From positions 35,620,133 to 35,684,132 of the forward strand of contig CM059975.1 of the NCBI GenBank assembly GCA_030490835.1: DNA of 64,000 nucleotides, read 5' to 3'. This DNA comes from Annona cherimola (lineage: Eukaryota > Streptophyta > Magnoliopsida > Magnoliales > Annonaceae). Positions 44,517 to 55,580 of the stretch are shown here, one piece after another. How positions within the stretch are numbered: the stretch's first letter is position 1; each line of letters starts with the position of its first letter. The notes under the pieces were generated by a model that did not search any database, was not told where the DNA came from, and saw nothing but the letters and a program-made list of their open reading frames with translations. Position numbers and translations under genes: made by a program.

Positions 44517-45870
44517 TAAGGGACAACTTTCAAGATACACATAAGGGACAGGTGTTAAAGATGTCAACAACATACTTCAGAACCGAGAGAGAACACAGCA
44601 GGTTCTACAAAAGTTTTTATAAACATAAGATATTTGTGCCCAAGATCATTGATTTCAAGTTCCTTCGTGATTATGAGTTTGGAATTTAGGAGTTGTTAGA
44701 CTTTCAAGGATGAATAGGGCTACTGAAAGCCAATGATAGAGTATACCCTGATTTAACCAGAGTTTTCTACTATTTATGCGATCATACATTACGTTTGTAA
44801 AAGGAAATAAACTAAATTTGGGAATTAGGAGTATAAGTCACAGAGAAAGTGCAATCCACCGAATTGCACACATATTAGATGTTCCCGAGGTAGATGAAAG
44901 TATTCCTGAAGGGTTGTCACTTCCATAAATGTACAACCAATTGACGAAGAGCAACAAATATCATACGGGAATCAAATTCCTCCATTACATGGATTTATCT
45001 CCCAGATTAAGGGTTCTACGACTTTTGATTGCTCATTGTATTTACCCAAAGGGAGGAGGCCAAAGCCAATTGAACTTGCAAGAGGCCAAGATATTATGGA
45101 AAGTGGATAATCGGGTAAAGGTCAGCTTGCCCGCTTTGTTATTGGAAGCATTGGCTTCAAAGAAAGATAATCCACGAGGCGTGCTACCCTATGGGACGTG
45201 GATCACCAGGATCATGCACTATCTTGGTGTCGACTTAGATGGGGAGCCATTTGAAGTTTTGAAGTCCACAAAAGCTATAAACAGAGCTTTGTTGACTCGG
45301 ATGAAGATAAATTTAGAAGAATTCAGGGCAGAAAGGATTAGAGAACAGATGGGATCAGCCCAACCTAAAGCGGAGGATGCTCAACCTGAGGGGGAGTAGC
45401 CACCTTAGTATCCACAGCAGGAGGCGGCTTCGTCTCCACCATCGGTAGCACCAGCAGAGCTCGTATCACCACAATCAAATGGCTCGTGCTCTCCGAAAGG
45501 ATCACAGATTCTCGATCCCCGTCCACACTCACCGACCTGGGCTACCTCCATCAATATTATAAGGGAACACCTTGAGCAAATGGAAGATCGGCTCACGTCA
45601 CAGTTAGTCGAAATTCACACGATGATAATGGAGATGCACACTCGCCAGGACAAGATGGATCGTGAACTGCGCATAATCAAGTACAAACTTGTGTCGAGAA
45701 GCAGTCGAGGGCGTCCGGTGCTGATTCTGCCTGATATTAATCCATACTTCGACAAATCCGTTATAGCTGTACCCACTGTTCAGCCTCTCTCATCCTTTTA
45801 TTCATCCCCTCATATCCGGACTATCCCACATAGTCGTCGTCCATCACACCCAATCTCCACTTTTTAATTT
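44517..45870 (+). pseudogene. Env-like gene, copy 2 of the cluster
   Basis: Joined to the integrase relic in an open frame, so 44285-44689 reads from integrase straight into env-like 'THKGQVLKMSTTYFRTEREH' and 'SRFYKSFYKHKIFVPKIID'. It stops at TAG after 'DYEFGI' (44687) and continues in other frames: 44929-45399 has 'FLHYMDLSPRLRVLRLLIAH' and 'MHYLGVDLDGEPFEVLKST', ending in a Glu/Ala-rich tail. 45580-45867 has 'HTRQDKMDRELRIIKYKL'. It is very close to the copy at 38906, including the position of the junction (both share 'tacacataagggaca'). It has several stops and frameshifts. Function unknown. Confidence 0.75.
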
Positions 45871-46277
45871 GCTAAATCCCGATTTTCCTGTCTCATTTTT
45901 TATTCCTTAACAAAAATGGGGAGACAGATTTAAATTTTTAGGATAGTTTGCTTTCATGGGTTGGGTAGTATGTACATGTAGGTCATTTTGCATTTTCATG
46001 TCTCACATTGTATAAAATGCTTGGTTATATGTATATGACATGAGTTTTTTGATTGAATTGTAATGGTTGAATGTATATGACATGTGTTTCTGATTGAATT
46101 GCAATGGTTGAATGTATATGACATGTGTTTTGTATGTATTTGCAATTATGTGCTGATTTCATTAACTTTCGAACGCAATGCAAATGAAATATGTATGTCC
46201 TAAGTGCCAAAATAAAGATGAAATGTTATTTTCAAAGTAAATGAAAAGTATAACTCAAATCGGTTTTGTCAATCATC

Positions 46278-46290
46278 AAAAAGGGGAAGA
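46278..46290 (+). promoter_or_regulatory. Polypurine tract before LTR 3
   Basis: 'aaaaaggggaaga' just before TGTTGGAATT at 46292, identical to the tract at 40657-40669. Confidence 0.85.
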
Positions 46291-46291
46291 T

Positions 46292-47944
46292 TGTTGGAAT
46301 TACTTTCAAATTAAGCACAATCCATGTTTTGATATTAACAACTCAATTTGAGATTGTCTTGGGTACTAATGTGGTTTGTTAAAATTAGTTAAAGGCTAAA
46401 AACTTAGATTTCAGAACCTGGCAGACCAAGTCGCAAAGCTAAGTTGACTTAGCCATCGACTTGAGTGAAGCCGATACCCAAGTCGACCTCAAAATTGACT
46501 TGGAGAAAGCAAAACCTTCCAGCGTTGAATTTGAGAACCAAGATAGGTGAAGTCGCAATCCAAGTCAACTTTTCTTGCAACTTGGGTGAAGTTGCAGACC
46601 CAAGTCGACTCTACTATCGACTTCAGATGTTCAATTCCTTCCAGCGTTGAAATTGGGGTAGGAGACAGGAGAAGGCGCAACCAAAGTCGACTCCATATGC
46701 GACTTGGGTGAAGTCGCATTGCCAAGTCGACTCCACTACGACTTGAGTGAAGTTGGACCTCAAGTCGACCTAGGCATCCGACTTGAGTCAAGCTGGCGAC
46801 AAATACAGTCCAGACAAGCAAATATTCATGAAATAATCGTTCAAGATGGTAAATCATTCAAGGAAAAATCATTAGCTACATCTACAGACTGCAAAATCAG
46901 GAAAAGGAAATCATTCTAAGATCAAAGTCATGAAGACAAAGCTTTCAAGAGAAGATGAACACGCCAAGTTTAAGAATTTAAGATCAAGGGTATTATTGGA
47001 AGAACAAGATATGAGATGAATAACAAGCAACCAGGATCACTTTTACAGAAATTAAATTTCCATCATGTGCATATAGAAAGCGAAGTCGCACCCGAAGTCG
47101 ACTTCACCTACGACTTGGGTCAGGTCCAAGACTAAGTCGACCTAAAGTGGAACTTAAAGACATACTGGAGACCAAAGTTGAAACCGAAGTCGACTCCAGT
47201 CTGCGACTTGGGTCGCAACGGTCGGAAAAATTTGAACGTTGGCACATTAAATGCGCGCCACCTGCCTCCAAACATTCGAATTTACTCCACCACTATAAAA
47301 GAGCACTCAAGAGGACATGCTAGAGGTTGGAGAAAGCATTCATTGTGTTCACCTTCCACCCTCTCAAAGTATTAAGTGATCTACACCAACTTCAAGTGAA
47401 GAACTTTGCTCCAACTTACTAAAAGCTACATCGCTGATCAAATCATTCTCTCTACAAGTTTTTTCACGAGCTAAAATCTACCTACACTATTTATAAAGTG
47501 TAGTTTCTCTTATTTGATCCGTTATTTGTATTTGACATTTGGTATGATATTGGAGATTGGAACCATGTGAAAGCAAAGTAGCGTTGTGACTTGAGTGTTA
47601 CTCCTCACCTACTTGTGTTATGTTTTGTTCAAGCCCCAGAGCTGAAATCTAGAAACGAGCTGCTGCTCTAGTTTTATTTGACAATTCATTCATGGAACCC
47701 AAGTCATAACGGGTGTGAGCTTGGAAGAGTGGAGTAGGAAAGATTGCCCGAATCATTATAAAATCTGTGTCTATTGCTGTGGCTTGTTTATTTGCTTTTA
47801 TTGCTTTATTTTTCTCCATATTCTTTTTCTTGTTTTATTAAGGGGATTAAACTAAATAGGAAAAAAGTTTCTGTTTAAGTGAAAATTTTAAAATACCCAA
47901 TTCACCCTCCCCTCTTGGGTAATAGTCATAAACTTGAGACCAAT
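46292..47944 (+). repeat. LTR 3 of the tandem cluster
   Basis: About 1653 bp, TGTTGGAATTACTTTC to 'aacttgagaccaat' (the CA end is mutated). It keeps the minisatellite missing from LTR 2 (46420-46780 and 47080-47215). A TATA-like 'ctataaaag' lies at 47293-47301. Confidence 0.85.
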
Positions 47945-48760
47945 GAAATTCTTACATGAAGATCTCACACTATTTGCTCTCTACAATGGTTTAATTCGTA
48001 GTGCTAAGTATGTAGAAGGCAAGAAGTTCCCATACTATATCGACTGTCTTATAGTTCCATGTTCTTAGACTACTAGTGGGATATTGCATTTTTCAAAGGG
48101 TGAAGGACGAAGCTCTATAAATCCTTAAAAAGTAAAGATTTTAAGGAAGTTGGTAATTTTTAAGAAGATTTGTTTGCCTTTGCTCATCCTATAAGCTCTT
48201 GAATCGAAACAGGATAAACCACAGAGTATGACTCCCTATGACATGTTGATCACTAAGAGATTTTGATACATTTTGGAATTGATCTCACTAATGAGCTCTT
48301 CAAAGTTTTGAGAAGAACAAACACAATTAATAAAAATTTAATTCAAAGAATGAACATTATTGTTGAGCAGTTTAAGCTAGATCATTTAGTAGTAAGATAA
48401 AGGAGGTGCACAAATGGGAGAAGGTGGAGATGAGCACCAAGGTGGCCAAGAAGAGGTTGCTACACTAGTTGAGGGGGAGCATAATCATAATGCATCACTT
48501 ATATCTCGTGCATCATCCCTTGTACATCGCACCTCACATCCTCCCACCAACTCTCATCTACTTGCATTACTACGTGATGTTTGTGCAAGCATTATAACTA
48601 AGCTAGGAAACATCAATGGCCCAGTGATAACCATGTGTGAGAGGTACGATAAACTTGAGCAAGATTTTAAGGATTTAGCTTATACTTTTGCTCCAGCATG
48701 CAATATCATCCCACTCCATCATTTGATCCCCTAGCTAGGCATTCTAGGGTTTCCTCTCCT
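47945..48760 (+). pseudogene. Env-like gene of the older Copia element, part 3
   Basis: Resumes the gene cut at 38487. Translation gives 'FLHEDLTLFALYNGLIRSAK' and 'YVEGKKFPYYIDCLIVPC', which align with 'MYNQLKKSNKYHPKIKFLHY' in the relatives. Near 48265-48360 'FGIDLTNELFKVLRRTNTIN' aligns with 'LGVDLDGEIFEVLKATNAIN'. 48414-48734 is an open C-terminal part, acidic and Gly-rich at first, then 'CERYDKLEQDFKDLAYTF', a likely short coiled coil. Stops break the middle. Parts 1-3 together cover the same domain order as the cluster copies, at greater divergence. Confidence 0.75.
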
Positions 48761-49380
48761 TCACCATGACTAGTATCCAACTACTACTCCAACTCAACAC
48801 CACGTTAGTTTCATTTCCATAAGGCCTCTATGTCTTATATCCCTTTCAAACCCTTTTTTTTTGCTAATTGACAAACAAGAGAAGATTTATTATATGCAAG
48901 ATGGTATTAATCATAGAAATCTAAGCATGAAAGGGGGTAGCCTGTATTTAGGGAAATTTATAGTGTGATTGGTTGTATCTTATTATGAAAATTTCAAATG
49001 TGAATAGCAGTATTGGTTATATTTTGTTTTTGGTTGATATGGTTATATTTAGTTTGGAAGACTTGAATAAGAATGGTTGTAAGTTTGTTTTAAAAGGCTG
49101 TAAGTAATGTTTTGAATTAATGTATGAGAATGGTTATAAATAATTGCTATTGAAAAGTTTATCTTTGAATTGTGTTGAATGTTGCAAATGTGATATGAAT
49201 AGAAATGATCTTTTATGGAAATGCAATGAGAAACTTAAGTTTTAGAATGAGAATGTAATAGGTTATGAATTTTGAATGACTTCAAGCAAGTGAATACTTG
49301 TCAAAATCAAACTTTCATAATACATATTTAAGTATCATGATGTTGAAAGGTATACATTACAATTGGTTTTGTCAATCATT
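48761..49380. other. Noncoding spacer before the old 3' LTR
   Basis: Gene-free, with repeated 'aatggttgtaa/aatggttata' phrases at 49020-49150. The equivalent spacers at 40320-40656 and 45870-46277 carry repeated 'gtatatgacatgtgtttt' phrases instead. Confidence 0.5.
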
Positions 49381-49392
49381 AAAAGGAGGAAA
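49381..49392 (+). promoter_or_regulatory. Polypurine tract of the older element
   Basis: 'aaaaggaggaaa' preceded by 'ggttttgtcaatcatt', the same context as the tracts at 40657 and 46278. Confidence 0.7.
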
Positions 49393-49393
49393 T

Positions 49394-50808
49394 TATGAAC
49401 TCGCATTAGCAAATTGCAAATTTATAATGATTTTGATGATTAAAAATTTAATTGAAATAAAATAAAGTTACTAACATATCTTGTGTTAAGTGAATGCAAG
49501 TATTAAATTTATACATCAAGCTCAAGAAGATTATCAAGAAAAGCACAAGTCATACCTAAGTGCAAGACAGGCGAAGTCATAACTCAAGTTGACCTCAGTA
49601 GTAAGACTAAAATTGTATCTAAAGTTGACCCCAAAAAATGACTTGAGTATACATTGAGGGAGATATTTCAAGTTAAGAAGTGAAGCTACAACCTCAAATT
49701 CACCTAGCAAAATGACCTAGGTGAAGTCACATTTGGAAGTCAACTTCATTTGCGACTTAAGTGAAGCAGCACTAAGAGTCAGCCTCATTTATGACTCGCA
49801 TAGAAGTTAGGGCCTAAAAATGATAAGATCCAAAGTCACACACACTCATGTTGACCTCGCATGGGAGTTTAATGAAGTCACATATCTAAGTTAACCTCGC
49901 ATGCAACTTGAGTAAAGTTTCACTCATAATTGACCTCAGTTACGACTTGCATTGAAGTCAAGTGAACAAGACAAGGCCTAAAAATGCTAGAATCTAAAGT
50001 GAGACCTAAAGTTGACCTCAACATGTAACTTCAATACGAAGTCAATCCCTAAGTCAACTTAGTATCCGAGTTCAATCTTAAAAGTCAAAAAATTTGCATG
50101 TTAACACATTTATTGCACGCCGTTTACCACTAAACAGTAACTTTTGCCTCAAAACTTCAAATACAAAGATAAGAAGAGTTATGAGAGTTAGCTATAACAT
50201 TAAATGAACTCCTATCTTCCCATCTTTACATATTAAAAAGCTTTATTTTCAAGTTCTCATTCACAAGCTCTCAAGTACAAGTGTTGAAGCTTCAATGATC
50301 AATTTATTCCCACTAAACAAGAGCTTGCTACACTTTCAAGTTGTTTACATTAAGTCTGTAAAGTGTAGTTTTCTTTTATTTCTAAACTGATTGTTTGCGT
50401 TGACTTGATATTGGAGACTAACACTAAGTGATTAGCTTATAGCAAAGATTAATTGGAGCAGTGCTCACAAATAGCTAGCATACTATACATGAAGCTCCCT
50501 ATTGCTAGGATCTAGAAATAAACATTTTCTATAAGTTATATTGTAATAAATAGTAGAATTCAAAATATAAAGGGTGCGTGCTTGGATAGTAGAGTAGGGG
50601 ATTGCCTGAACCATTGTATACATTATGTTCCCCATTGAGATTGTGTGTGCACTCATTCATTTTATCCTTTGCACTACACTAGTTCACTAATCTCCAGCAT
50701 GTTTTATTCGTAAAGAATTAATTTAAAAAGGAGTTGACATTTGAACTTTTTTTAACAACTTAATTTACCTCTCCCTTCTTGGGTTAAGTCAACTAAATGG
50801 GACCAACA
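49394..50808 (+). repeat. 3' LTR of the older Copia element
   Basis: 1415 bp, decayed start TATGAACTCGC and intact end GGGACCAACA. Worn minisatellite at 49570-50070 ('aagtcaacttcatttgcgac' type). Its divergence from the cluster LTRs agrees with this being the oldest layer of the nest. Confidence 0.8.
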
Positions 50809-51824
50809 GGAGATACACTAGCAAATTTGAACAAATAACATTGTATATTTTGTAATTTTATAAAATTAAGAGATATGTTTGTAATTCTGAGTAAACTAAT
50901 TTCTCATAGCTTTAGGGGAGAAGTAAAAAGGTGAGTAATAAAAATGAGAACAAGTTTCAAACAATAAAAGAGCAATAGAATGATGGAATAATAATTACAA
51001 GTAAAGATAATGTTGTGAAAAGATGCCAAAAATGATTGCAACGAAAAAATTATATAAAAGTACTATCAAAAGATGATTTTAGAAGAAAATCATAGACAAC
51101 TTTTTTTTTTAATTTATAAAATTTTTGTCTCCCCTTGCACCTCTCCAAATAGATCACGATAAGCGGAGGAACGACAATGGGCATTAGACGCATGACACCC
51201 ATTGAGCAGCCATTAATGGAAATTCTCATGTGGAATTTCTCAAATCCTCACACTCTACTCTCTTCTTCTCGACATCACTGAAAAAGGGAACTTTCAAATT
51301 CCTTGCAACAATTGGTCAATTTTTATCCAATTTTTTCATTAATTGAAATCAATAATCTAATAAAAGTTTGCATAATTTGCATAAAACTCTCTTAGTTTGA
51401 TTAAAATTGCAAATATACCTATATATTTTTTAAAATTGTAAATTACCTGCAAATAGTTTAACCATAATTGTAAATATACCTATGTTGTTATAATGCTATT
51501 ATTGCACAATCACGACTTGAATATATTTGTAACGATATGCAAATTATGTAGGTATATTGCAAAATTAATTAATATCTACACTTAAATTTTAAAATTGCAA
51601 ATACGCCCACATAGTTTGCATATCTTTGCAAATATACTTATATTGTAATGTTGAAGCAATGGTGTCATAATGTGGATATATCATACAATTATAGTTAAAC
51701 TTGTGGGGTTATTTGTAATTTTTAAAACTACATGCATATGTTTATACTTTTGAACAAATTAAGAGGACATATTTGCAACTTACCCTAAAACTTTATAGAG
51801 TACGTTGTTATAAATGTGAATTTA
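50809..51824. other. Gene-free stretch with 'gcaaatatac' repeats
   Basis: No gene. From about 51375 to 51790 'ttgcaaatatacctat'-like phrases recur six or more times on both strands, suggesting a degenerate MITE or nested foldback element whose ends I could not fix. Confidence 0.4.
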
Positions 51825-52110
51825 GGGTGTGTTTGTTTCATGATAAAGCTTTTCAACCAAAATTTTTCAATATAAACTTTCCACTATTCACAATTATCTT
51901 AGTTTAAATTCTTTTTTCACATCTTTCTATAAACTATCTTATTTTTGAATTATTTATATCCAACAATCTATACAACTAATCTATCTTTTAACTTTATTAT
52001 CTTTATTTTTCATTATTACATATATCATATCACATTACTTTTTCTTATTTCAAAATTATTTACAATCAAAAGTTTTCTTCCAAAGCTTTATCACTTCTTA
52101 AACTCACGCT
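51825..52110. mobile_element. Tourist-like MITE, copy 2
   Basis: 286 bp, GGGTGTGTTTG at the left, decayed right end 'aactcacgct'. TTA duplicated at 51822-51824 and 52111-52113. AT-rich, no ORF. Related to 11181-11471 along its length. Confidence 0.75.
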
Positions 52111-52195
52111 TTAAATGAAAAATATTTATAAATTAAACAAAGCCAACCCGGTGGAATCGGTACCCTTTGAAAATAAGAATAGTTGATAAGCTCTC

Positions 52196-52570
52196 GGGGT
52201 GACCGAATGCACCTGGGTGCATTCAGCTTTAGTGCACTCAAGTGCATTTTAACCATTTATTTTTATTTTTTTTGAAATTTTTTATACAATTGTTAATCTA
52301 GGTTATTTAACATGTGCATCAATGTTTATCATTTTTGAAGATTTTTAAATATTTGTTTTTGATTTTTTAAAATCAGTAGCATTTTCATAATTCATGAATT
52401 ACGAAAATGCTACTGATTTTAAGAAATCAAAAACAAATATAAAGAAGTATCTAAAAATGATAAAAAAAATTGTTAAATATATTCAATATACTTAGATTAA
52501 CAATTGTATAAAAATAAATTTTTGCACCTAGGTGCACTAAACCTAAGTGAACTCGGGTGAACTGTATCAC
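52196..52570. mobile_element. Palindromic MITE next to the PPO relic
   Basis: A foldback element of the same family as 33632-33993: arms with 'tgcacctgggtgca' and 'tgcacctaggtgca', 'attgttaatcta', and the centre at 'cataattcatgaattacg' (52391-52408). The outer ends are diverged and no TSD was found. Its right end abuts the PPO KFDV domain, so the old reading frame runs into the MITE. Confidence 0.75.
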
Positions 52571-53215
52571 GATCGCAGGAGCTCTGCCTTAATCCCTCAG
52601 TGGTGTCCTCATCGGTTCCATGCCTGGGCACGAGGTTTACCTCCACGTCGTCATCGGCATCGGCGCCCAGACCTTCGATGCGATACGAAATCCGCAGCCT
52701 CAGGCACGTGCTCAATCTGCTCCGACTCGCGGCCTGGAATCGCGCCTGAGGCGCGTTCAAGAAGCTGCTGACGAACTCGGCGAAATCCTTGGGAGGCAGG
52801 GACGCGGATGAGGGGTTCTTCATGTAGACATCGAACTTCGCCGCTTCCCGTGGCAGCTGAATTTGCTCGACCACGAGCACCTCCTTCTCCACCTCCTTCT
52901 CCGCCATGCTCCGGGACTTTTCGGCCGCCGCACGAGGGTCCTGATCAACTCAAGAGCTCGAGGGAACTGATCATCGATGTTGCCGGAGATGGCGGCAGAT
53001 GATGATGAGTTCGGCATTAGAAGAAAAGTGAGAGCCGACGACCAAGTGGCGATGTGAAGTACATTTCGTCTGTTGATCGGATTTTTATCGGGAGGTGGGA
53101 TGCAGAGCAGCATTTGCGATGGTTGCGTGGGCTGATGGGATTTGTGGGAGGAGGAAGTGGAGATGGAATCGGAGATGCAGGAGGTCGGGTTTAAAAGAGA
53201 CCGGGACGCCATCAT
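52571..53215 (-). pseudogene. Polyphenol oxidase pseudogene, core deleted
   Basis: PPO oxidises phenols in the thylakoid lumen. On the minus strand ATG 53215 or 53212 begins a Ser-rich chloroplast transit peptide (MMASRSLLNPTSCISDS), then a twin-arginine lumen signal NRRNVL plus a hydrophobic stretch to about 53000, as in plant PPOs. At about 52976 the sequence jumps to 'DDQFPRALELIRTLVRRPK', which in PPOs precedes the C-terminal domain. The tyrosinase domain with both copper sites and the DWL domain are absent. A frameshift near 52917 follows, then 'SRSMAEKEVEKEVLVVE' and the KFDV domain ('KFDVYMKN', 'FAEFVSSFLNAP', 'VEVNLVPR') to the MITE at 52570. The usual PPO length is near 580-600 residues; about 210 remain. 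GC-richer than its surroundings. Without copper ligands it cannot act as an oxidase. Confidence 0.85.
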
Positions 53216-53272
53216 ATGTCTGTTCAACTCTACTAAGCTCTCAGTGAATTCCAAATGCTTGCGATGATTTCT

Positions 53273-53282
53273 TTTTTATATA
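53273..53282 (-). promoter_or_regulatory. TATA box of the PPO relic
   Basis: The minus strand reads TATATAAAAA about 58 bp upstream of ATG 53215, a normal spacing for a plant promoter. Confidence 0.65.
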
Positions 53283-55580
53283 GGCGGGCGGGACGATGGA
53301 TCGTGAAGTCAACACCAACAATCAATCCCTCGCGTTCACGACTGGATCGAATTGCCCGGAAGCAGAGCGGGTTTCTGTCTTACCGATATCTTCACGCCTC
53401 CAGCTAGACGTGGATCCATTCCAGAGTGCCACGTGGGTCTGGGCGGATATTCATTAGAGCTTACTAAAACCATAACGCACGCAAGCTATATACAATTGTA
53501 CCCTAGATCAGATGCAGCCTGCGGCAATTGTCCGGTACCAAATGTGCCTCACATTATAATAAAAGCAAAATCTAATCATAATTTATTTCCGTGGATAGCA
53601 AGTTTCATCAAATCAGACATGATTATGTGCTCCAACTGAAAATGTTGTAAAATAAAGGTAATAAAATTATTTGACTTAAATATTAATTCTTAAAGTTGTA
53701 TTTTCAGCTTCTGAATCATCGAAGGCGTCATTCTTATGCGAATGACTAATTGTAATATGACATTAAAAAAACTAATTGTGACATGACAAGGAAAATAATT
53801 AACGATAGATGAAATAAAATTAAAATAGATATTCTTCTCAAAAAATTAAAATAAATAGGATAATAAGATAAAAATATGTGAAATTTTAAGTGAAATATAA
53901 ACATAATAATAAAAAAAGATAGTTATATGTCTCTTCATATTAAAAGTGGCACAATATACATTACTAGATGGAGCCTACATACACTATACAGTTTTAAGAA
54001 AATATGCCCCATTCAAGGATGATTTTTAGTTACATGGTTAAACAAAGGATACTGAGTCATATGACAGGCGGATTTGAGTTCTGTAGTTAACGTAGACCTT
54101 ATTTGCGCAATAGTGGAGAAAAAGGAGCTGAGAGAGGCAATTGTCCCCTAAAATTTTTGAAAATCCAAAACACTCCCTTAAAAGTTTATATGGTTGCCCT
54201 TCCTACAGAGACGCATTTTTGCAAGCATGTCCTTTGACATTGCAATAACCTATGTAAAAAATAAATAAGATATTTTTGCTAATAATTAATGATTATAACC
54301 CACCTTATGTATCCCTTGGGTGTGGGGAACAATTGCACATCAAGTCATCTTATTAAACGTTTGGTACTCATTGTTATCTGTTGGCTATTGGGTCATGAAA
54401 GAGGGAGGAGAGAAGGATTGTGAGAATGTAAGGAAAGAAGGATGTTGCAACTATAAGTTGGAGGAATTTGTTGAATGAAAGAAGAGGAAGCTATCGAGGA
54501 TAGTTTTGCTACTCGTGCTTTTTGAGGTAGGACTTTTTGTCATATTTCAAATCTCATGTTTTACACACCCTAAATCTATATCAAAGCTGCTCATATTCTA
54601 ACATGGAATAGTTGCTAGAAGTAGTGTTCTTCTCATTTTACAAAGTTTTGATTGTAGTTGTGTATCATATAGCTATAGAAAAGCCATGATCATGAAATAA
54701 ACTCATCTACGGACATAATTCGAAAATAGTAACTATAAAAAAAGTAAGAGGATAATGAATCTAGCATCCCTATGAAATATCAAAAGAGATAAGAATCTCT
54801 CGATTTATCAAATTTAAGATAAATTTTTTATTTTATTTTGAGAAATAAGATAAAATTTATATTTGATTATGTATTTTAAAAGAAAATATATAAAGAAATT
54901 TTATAAAAAAGTATAAAAGTTGAAATAAGAATACGACCCATGTAAAACATTGTTTGCAATATTTTACATTGTCTATGTGAATTTATTTAGTTAAATACAA
55001 ATTTAGATAACTAATTTTAGTGATGTTTCTTAAATAAACATGTTTTGTCGAATTTGATGTTGGAGAAACTAATTTGAGAAATCAACCTAGAATGATCTTA
55101 AAAACATGCCCATAAATATTTGATCAATTTGACCTTTTGATAAACACATCCAAGTTTTTCGACATTGAATGCATGCCATTTTAAAATATATTTAATAATA
55201 AACAATCGATTGAGCTAGATAGACCTAGTTTGTGTGATGAGCTAAGCTCAATTTCTGAAAGTCATTTGATAGCAACCCACCAACTATAACCTACATCAGC
55301 CTACCAAGGCTGAGACTTGGTAGGCTCAACCAAGCTGGCCTAGCTAAGGATATTAATAGATGTAGTTGAATACTTTAAAGCCTAATTTTAATTCTAACCT
55401 ATTTAAAAATTCCAACCATAATCTATTTATTAATCTATCTAAAAACATCAACTCGAATATGTTTATAATCCTTTTAATAAACGGGTTAATAAGTTGTTAA
55501 TGAGTTACCTATGTGTGTGCAAATAAGTCAAAACAAAGCTAATTTAAAATCTTAATAACAAAAAAAATATATTGGTAACT
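53283..55580. repeat. Segmental duplication copy 2 (uninterrupted)
   Basis: Matches blocks 5433-6110, 19397-19847, 28638-28739 and 30014-30855 in the same order and orientation. It includes the PPO upstream region. The sites of the family A element (about 54624) and the solo LTR (about 54720) are empty here. No gene is present. Confidence 0.85.

Larger units (their letters stand above)
38488..47944 (+). mobile_element. Tandem Copia cluster with deleted pol
   Basis: Order: partial LTR (38488-38756), GC-rich insert, env-like gene, polypurine tract, LTR (40671-41909), primer site, gag, protease, truncated integrase, env-like gene, polypurine tract, LTR (46292-47944). This is LTR-internal-LTR-internal-LTR, as made by unequal recombination between related elements or insertion of one into another. 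RT and RNase H are absent from both units. The whole cluster sits in an older env-like gene. Flanks GAATT and GAAAT (47945-47949) differ by one base and fit one 5-bp TSD, so the cluster may have arisen by recombination after a single insertion. Confidence 0.8.

Noticed and set aside
52571..53215. A functional small PPO-like protein
   Set aside because: All copper ligands are missing and a frameshift separates the signal peptide from the KFDV domain.
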